Notes under the pieces: model-generated
Seen by the model: the letters and a program-made list of their open reading frames with translations, nothing else
The model's database searches: none
Told to the model about the DNA's origin: nothing
Origin: Sipunculus nudus
Taxonomy: Eukaryota > Annelida > Sipuncula > Golfingiida > Sipunculidae
Reading direction: 5' to 3'
Assembly (NCBI GenBank): GCA_026874595.1
Contig: CM049313.1
Span: forward strand, 14,753,508 to 14,817,507
Length of the DNA: 64,000 nucleotides
Made by a program: the position numbers and the translations under genes
In this document: positions 42,895 through 51,600 of the stretch, one piece after another
Numbering within the stretch: position 1 is the stretch's first letter
How the letters are laid out: the number at the start of each line of letters is the position of its first letter

Positions 42895-45537
42895 AATATA
42901 TACACACATATACATACACACACATGCACATACTCTTACCTAGATCTGTATACACATTTCAAAATTATATTTTACAGCTAATTCTCAAAATTCTTCACTC
43001 TTTAAAAACATTAAGTAGGTTACCCCACTTTTGTTTATGAATATACATTTTGTTATTTTTTTCAGTCACTCTTCTTTCCAATCCTTTCAATTTTTTAACA
43101 TGTGATATATATATACAATAAAAGATGAATTCTCTATTTTTAAAAAATACATAATTTTTGTAGCAATAACAACAAATCTTTCATACGTTTATTGACATTG
43201 TTTTTGTTACATCCTGTATATATAAAAGGAGCGGAGTCAGTGAAGGCATGTTTATTACAGCGTGTTCTGCCCACTGACTAATTTGTCTATAAAATGATTT
43301 AGCTGTGTAACAGTCACAGAATAAATGCACTACTGTTTCTGTTTCTTTTTTGCAATATGAACACATATTGGTATCGGTTATTTTCCATCTGTGTAGCTTT
43401 ACATTCACTGACAAAATATTATGGATGATTCTAAACTGAAATTCCCTCAAAAACATATCCAAAGTGGTATTATATATATATTCAATTGCATCTTGTTACG
43501 GTACCCAATATCAACAGATCACATATGCGTGATGAACATTAATTTTGTCAAGGAGATTAAAAATTCAGATTCTGTAACTCTAGCCATCGTGAAATGTCTA
43601 GGGGAATGAATAAAGGAGTGAGTGTTTTTTTTTAACAAATTATTATAATTTATTCTTAAAACAACCCTAACATTACCATACACTAAATCAATACAATGAA
43701 ACAGTTTAACAGCAGTATGACAGCAAATCAATACAATCACACAGTAAAATGAACAAAGTGCACAGTACCTGGTTACCACCACTGTCAGGGCGATAAGTCC
43801 TTAAAAATGTATAAACCTGGCGAACAGTTCACACGAATTCTCTCGGAGAATAACAGTCCAATGTAAAGCTCTTGTACCGATCCAGAAAGTAAACTTGAGG
43901 CAGGCAGCATTAAATTGTATAGAGTTAGTAATAGCAGAATCCCTGAAATTACTGGATAATCGGATAGGGCCCACACACTGACTAACTTGCTTCCGTGTCC
44001 GCTGGAATATTCTCTCACCTCTCTCTCGGTTTTAAAACAGAGCCCCCTATTTATAACTTTTCACCTCCAGCCGATTACCTTCCATTGCTCGAACATTCTA
44101 AAGAATGTAACACAGTACACATGTTCAAAGAACAAACCAGAACAACGAATGCCGTGTCTCAACATATTAGGGTTCACACGTGAGCTCGCCCCGGCTCAGC
44201 CAGGGGAGAAAGCCCGAAGCTAGCATGACAAGGAGAGTTCAACCAGTACGGATTAAACTGAGATTGCAACACGCGGCCAGCCGAGGGCGCTACAACACGA
44301 GTTACGCCCGTGTCACACAATAAAAAAGGCACCTGTAACAATCTTTGCAGGAAAATACGTGAGGTAAGCTTTCCTCTAGTTTATTTCTATTAGCGAGCTC
44401 ATTTGTATAGTCATTTATAACCATATTATACACCTTACGGCAACTGACTTTTCTTAAGTCTAGATCTTGATTATTCAATAATAAAAAACAAGTGTCTTTA
44501 ACGTAAATATCACTCATATTCTCTGATTTTAGAATAAATTTTCACTCCTTTGGTACTGCATTTCGATTTCACGGTATGGTTTTATTAGAAATAATTTCAG
44601 GCTTCTTTTTGGAGTTTTGATTGACTTCCCTGGATATTAAGGTAGAATGTCCTAGGTCCAGCGGTTACGGTTTGTGCCTTGCCTGACGGCCGGCCGGAAG
44701 GCTAAATATCCAGTCGGACGACAGGCAAAAGCGCCATTACAACATCTCAGTTGACCTACAGTCAGCTAAGCTAAAAACGAATGAATGTTTTATTCAGAAG
44801 TCAAGCCCACAGTTCCAGAAGATCATGCATAATACAGTGATATTGATAAAAGTCCATACAGAATGTTCAATATTGTCACGAATAACAGGTTGACAGGATG
44901 ACAGGTGACAGGATTTGAACAATATTTAAAGCATTTCAGGCAGATGGAATTGATTATCGCAAAGGACAAGACACAAGATTTAATGGAGAAGTGGTTTGAA
45001 TATGTTTAATACGAATGAGATATGACATGGTTCGTAAGAGAAATGGTTTTATTTTGTAATGTGTATTGACTGTGGAATAACGTTTGTAAAAAAATGTTTT
45101 ATATATTGTGCTCGGGGTAAAATAAATTTAAATTTTGAAGTCTTACAAACGTGTCCAATTTTTAAAAATTAAGACGAATCAACCAAACAAATCAGAATTT
45201 TAAATTAGAAATCTGCATTCTGATGATCGAATGCGACCCTCCGGCATGTGAGTTTCCTATTATAAGATTGAACCCTACCCGTGACCGTGTTTCGATTCAC
45301 TTATTAGGCCTATCTCCCTAAGTTTATTCTTGCATAAATGATTGGAAATTGTAAATATTTTTGGTTTACGTTCTTGGATCCGTATCATGTGCCGGAAGCA
45401 CACCAAATTAAATTATTTTTCATTGGCTCATTTCTCAAACACATAAACACACAAAAAAACAGGGATGAATGTAAACCATCCTGGTGGAAGCAAAAATATG
45501 CATATATATTTATATATATACATATATATATATATAC

Positions 45538-45602
<65 letters not shown>

Positions 45603-48600
45603 CTGTCAGAATTGCCCTGACTAGACATAGAAACAGTTGAACTTGGTAGCGACGGCCCAATGCACCTTCTTTCAATGGACCTCAATACCTCTGATGGTTC
45701 TCGTAAACTACTGAATGTGTATGCTCACCCACACAACGAGCAACAATGTCAAGGATGCATTCTATAATCTCCTTCATCATCGTCATCACATTACCCAAAA
45801 CATGAGGTGTTGTCACCCTCAGAGACTTCAGTGCCAGAGTGGGCTGTGAGCAGAAGGCATGACCTACATACTTCGGCCACTTTTTAGTAGGGACAAATGA
45901 CAATAGGCAGCAAATGCCTGAAATATACATACACCATGACCTATGTATCATAGATACCTTTTTTTCGGTATAAGGCCACATCATATTGTCTCATGGAGGT
46001 ATCAAAGGTCAAAGCACTTTCTCCAGCAAGACCTCATCATCACAAAACAGACACACCTCGACAAGGTGGAAGCACTGGCACCAGCTAAACTTCATCATCA
46101 AAAGACGAACACATCTTGACAAGGTCCAGGTACTGGCACCAGCTAGACCTCATCATCACAAAACAGTCGTGTACCACGGTTCGGACTGCGACACTCTCTC
46201 ATTTGCTCAAAGATCTTACTTCAACCAAGGAAACTGAAAGCCATGCATTGGTGTAACAAAGACCACCTCTCTAGACAGAGTGGCTGACTTCAGTACATCA
46301 CAAACAAGGATTTTAGAAAAAGACAGCTGGCATTTTGAACAGAGGGTACATCAAAAGACAGCAAAAAAAGTGACCCATGGGTCATGACGCTCAGCTGAAT
46401 CTGTCATTTAAACAGGTGATGCATGTATTGATTTGATGTTATGATCTGGTTTAAAAAAATATTTGTTAAGGAACAATGGGTAAAATGACTTTCAGACCAC
46501 TTCAAATCATGCTATTTTGTCCATAGTCATTTGAAAATAGGTAACAGCAAGGAGGTTTTACTAGGAACTCCCTAGATGCTAGGTGAGAAGTTTCCACCTC
46601 AAATTGCTATGGCTTCGATCCATCTGACTTATAGGGTACTCAAATCATCATGTTCTAACCAGCTCAGAGAATTAGGTCACAGTGCCCTTATCTTGGATGG
46701 AAGAGAAGACATTACAATAACCTCTTTTATATTAGGAAAGACATTACTAGAGCTAACAGTTAAAATTCGTGACCTGTCTGACTTTCTGTGTTTGCTCAAA
46801 ATTAGGTTCAGTAACCTAATTTCAGGATTCAAGGGATGGGCCAAGCCTCCCTGGATGCCTTATAAAAGGTTCTTGGTTTAACAGAAAAATTTGGTGCCTG
46901 ACTGTCTATGTGCTATCAATTATATTTTTGGCCAGTTACTTGCAGAATATAGGTCACCATGACCTACTCTCAGCTTTCAAAGGAGATTTTGCAAGAACTT
47001 CCTGGGATGTGTGTTATAAGACTAAGGACTAGCAATTACAATATCTGTCCTGCTTGACTGTCCGCTGGTTTAAAATCATGTTTCGGGCCAGTCGCTCGGA
47101 GAATATAGGTCATCATCACCTAATTTCAACAAAATTTGGCCAAGTTATATGGATATAACATTAGAAGATTCTAAGGCCAACGGATTCAGCTTCTGCACAT
47201 TTGACTTCCAGACTGCTCAAATCATGTTTTGTTCCTTTAGCTCAAAGAATATAGGTCATTACGACCTAGTTTCAGGTTTCTATGGAGATTTGACTAGAAG
47301 CTCCCTGAGTGTAAAGTTGAATTCCAGGGCTAACGGTTACGATCTGTGCCCTATTAACGTTCAGACTGCTGCATTTGAAGGTCTCAACCATAGAAAAGAA
47401 ATGCGTAAAAATTAGAACCAGTCTTTAGGGATTGATGAAACGCTATTTGTTCAATATGTGACATCATGACAATCAATGCATCAGTTATTCACATGTAAGA
47501 GCTTTTGCATCACATTTTTCATTATTTTGGCGGTATGTTCAAGCCCTATAGCTCGGGGGATATAGGTCACAATGACCTATTTCAGGTTTCTAATGAGACA
47601 TTTTAAGACCTCCTTTGGTTTTCGGTTAGAACATTTTAGATTCAGCGATTTGTGCCCTGCTAACGGACGGACAGTCAGGCGGACAGATGGCTTTCATTCA
47701 GCTGAGCTTAGAAATGGCAACAGAAATGACCCCTTAAATACTGTCAGCGTGATCCATTTATATAGGTTAAACGCACCGCCCTTCACAATCAAATGATCAT
47801 CCTTCTGATCAGTACGTAAAGGTATTGCAGATTCCCAAATGCAATGTCAACAGGAGGACCAGGCAATACCTCAATTAATACTGGGCAGATCTGTGCACCA
47901 ATAATTAACAAGCGTCTGGCATTGGCAACATCAAAAGTATTTATGACGGCACTATAAAGACCAATGGTCCCATTCCTATTAAGATTAGATCACTGATTAG
48001 AAAAAGTAGACCGTAAGATACCTCGTAACCTAGGAATCCCATGGCAGAACGAGGTAACCAACAACGAGGACCTCTCCAAAGCAATTATTCCCTCAATGTA
48101 CACCGTACTCCACCAACGCCGCCCATACTGGCTCCGTCATTTTATGGTAATAATATGGAAGATGATAGGAAATCCAAGGATCTTCTATACTGGGAAGCTG
48201 ATCAGGGGACATGGAAACCGAGGACGCCCACACCTGCGTTTAAAGGACATATGTAAGTGTGACGTGAAGGTTCTCCTGATGGACACAGAGAACTGGGAGG
48301 CCCATGCCACAAATAGGGTATCATGGAGCGAGCAGTTTCGAAAACTGTTCGTAATGGAAAGTATCATTCAAAATACCCGCTGATAAAACAGGAAAAATCG
48401 ATACTGGAGCTTTTGTATCAAATTTTTAATTATTCCCTGAGGTACTTTCGAGCCCCAAAGCTCGGAGCATTGGGTAACAGAGTCCTAATTTCTTGGTTCC
48501 AAGGAGATTTTTCATTGATCTCTCTGGATGCCAACGTAGAAGATTCTATGTTTAACGGTTACGAAATTTGCTCTGTTCACAAACGACCGTTCCATTTGAA

Positions 48601-51600
48601 GGTCTAAAAATAGAGAAATAAATGCATAACATTCGAACAAAAATAAATGTGGCGCAACCAGTCCGCAGGGACTGATGAAACACTCCATGATCAATACGCA
48701 TGCAAAGAATCATTAAGATCAATGCATTGTTATTCAAATTCTGGAGCTTTTGTATCAAATTTTTACCTATTCTTTGGGGGGGGGTACTTACGAGCCCCAT
48801 AGCTCGGGGGATATGGGTAACAGATAACAGGTAATTTCAGGGTTCCAAGGAGATTGTTAATAAACCTCCCTGGCTTTCAGGTAAGAAGATTCAAGGTTCA
48901 ACGGTTACGATTTGTGTCCTGTTAACGTCGATCGGAAGGCCGGAGGGATGACGGACAGATTGATCGCTATAGCTCAATCGGCTGAGATAAAAAGGAATAA
49001 TATAGGTCCAAGCACAGTACCCTGTGGAGAGCCTTTCTCCAAGAAGGGCTATTCGGAAAGAATTCCATTTGAGTAAACAGCTTGTTGTCGATTCGACAGG
49101 TAGTTTTGAACCACATTTGCGAGATACCTTTTATGCCATAGTTGCTCATTTAAGTAAGTATAAGACTGTATGATCAAGGCTATCAATTTTTTTTTCACTT
49201 CGGGGAAACATGCAGCAGTGACATAATTGTTATTGAGGCTGATTAAGTATTCATAAATAATACTATGCAAGGCAAATGAATTTGAACCATTAGGAAGATA
49301 AGCAAACTGTTTATCTGAAAACAGATTATTACTTTCAAAAAGTGTGACGAGGCTTAATTTAACGACCTGTTCTATTGTATTTCGCACATGACCTTTAACC
49401 GAAACCGGTCGGTAGTTATTAGGATCATCCTTACTTTCAGCTCCTTTATATATAGGAGTGATCTTAGTGGTCTAACAAGCTGTTGGGAATTCGCCTATTT
49501 GAAGGGAGATGTTAAAAATATTGACTTATGGAGTTGAAATATAAGGTGTGGCAATTTTAAGGAAACTACTGACATCCCTAGTATATCTTCTTTCACAACG
49601 GAGTATATTTTCAACAAATGTGAAAAAAAAACTGACTAGATACTATATTTAGATAAAAATAGATTCCATAATTGAGTTTGCAAGATGAGCGCACTTAAAT
49701 GTTGTTTAGTGAAAATTATCGCTAAATTTCTTTCCAACAGAACTAAAGTAATCGTAAAATGCATCAGGATCAACCATAGCGCTTTCTTCGTTTGAGGGCA
49801 TTTTAAAGGGTGGTATGTGTGTAAGAGCTTTACACACAACATCAGGGTTGGAGCCATTATTTGGATAAGCGTGGTATAATGCTGGCTAGGAGTGGATCTG
49901 ATAATACCTGTTACATAATTTTATTGATTTCTTTACGCAGACAAATCACTACTTTTATATTTTCTTAATGCTTTCCGATGTACATAATCGCGCAAATAAA
50001 CGCATTAATTATATCATAAGTGAACCATTTATTTTTGCAATATTAAATGCGGCGTCGAATGAAAGGCGCGTTGCTATTACAAATTCTCAAACATTGAAAG
50101 CGCCCCATTTCCAGCGCCCCATTTGCATAATTTTCGAAAAAATATATTTCAATAATTAATCAATGAATTTGAAGTAATTGAATTTAAGAAGGGAACGGAA
50201 ATACCCAGACTTTAAAAATGTAAAGGATTAACATTTAGAGAGAGCCAGTTTATGGAAATGTACAGAAAACAGACCGGAAAGGGGGAAATTAGGATGTATA
50301 TGGAGCCAGATACGCGGATTAATAGCACCAACACGTCACAAAAATTTTTATTACGAATTTATTAGTTTTTAACCAATTAGGCTTTTTTTATATTAGCTGT
50401 TTACGTTATTTGTTGGATAATAAATTGAATTTTCCAACATTGACTGACAGTGGCAGGATTTACTCGTAGATATGCTGGATGCATTTTCTACATTTCCTAC
50501 AAATTTCCTATTTACTCGTTTCTTGATCTTTGAAGAATCACAGATTAGATAAAACGAATTCGACATCGTTTTAAGTTCTTATTTATAGTTTAGTTAACAT
50601 CCGTAGCGACCGCGAAGTTTAAGACGAACGAATAAAGGAGAATGTAGGTGTGATATTCTCCGCCCCTTGTGGTTGTTCCATGTGATTCGTACTTATGAGG
50701 CGACTGTCGGTGATTTGTTCATGTCACGGTCATTGGTAACGTTCCATCCATACAGGAGAAAAATGTTAATAGGAAGGGACGGTCACGTCAACAGATATCA
50801 AGACATATGTTATTACATAAAAAAGAAATATAAGTAAAATATATCCAACTATATGAAACATCCAATTAATCGTGTCTTGACAATGGTTTTATTCCTTTAG
50901 TTACAAAATAAATAGAAACAACTATTCTGAAAGTTTTATGTTATGTTTCTTTCTTGAAACTATTCAGTAGAACCAGTTCCGTAGAATGATTACACCACAG
51001 ATATATTAGTTAAGCGTTTCCAAAATATTTCATGCTTAAGATTTATTTTAGAAACTAAAACGGTCTTCTTTTCACCATCTTAGAAATATAAGGGCGTACA
51101 GCATTTTTTTTTCGGGGGGGGGGGGGGGCAGTGGACATGCCCTCCCCCCCCCCACCATTCACCTGAATATACATTTTCTTGTAATAAAATGGTATTTAGT
51201 ACTGAAATCAAAGAAACTTCTACTAGCATAAAAGTACATAGTTATTTAAGTTATTTTCAAACATGGGGAAGTGGACCATGTATATTCTTTAATTTGCCAC
51301 AAATGATATGGCCGGTTTCCAGCTCGATACTTCTTCCATTTTCTCTTTTTTTTTCTTTAATTGGACGTGTATGTGTAGATTTAATAAAACACTGACAGTC
51401 TCGTCTTGATAACCTACAAATACAGCAACCGAGGGGCCCAATACGTTCAATTGAAACATAATTCACTTATGAAAACATCATATTACTTACCCGGATATCC
51501 ACAATAGCTCATTATGATCAGCTTAAATATAAATATATCACTTATAAACAATAAAATGAACTTATCTGGATATCCACAATAGCTCAATATATTCAGCTAA

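Larger units (their letters stand above)
46450..47710. repeat. ~130-156 bp tandem repeat array, copy 2
   Basis: Counterpart of the array at 36.2-37.5 kb within duplicon copy 2, same monomer order. Isolated monomers are near 44570-44780, 48400-48610 and 48740-48975. Open frames across the array (about 100-140 codons) come from the repeat and show no protein-like pattern. Confidence 0.8.
39636..50115 (+). repeat. 10.3-kb tandem duplicon, copy 2
   Basis: Second copy of the preceding unit. It ends near 50115 after ...ccccatttccagc, the same sequence that ends copy 1 near 39610. It has about 270 bp (roughly 48860-49130) that copy 1 lacks, a ~40 bp addition near 45200 and a different TA/CATA microsatellite at 45.5 kb. 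Confidence 0.92.
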
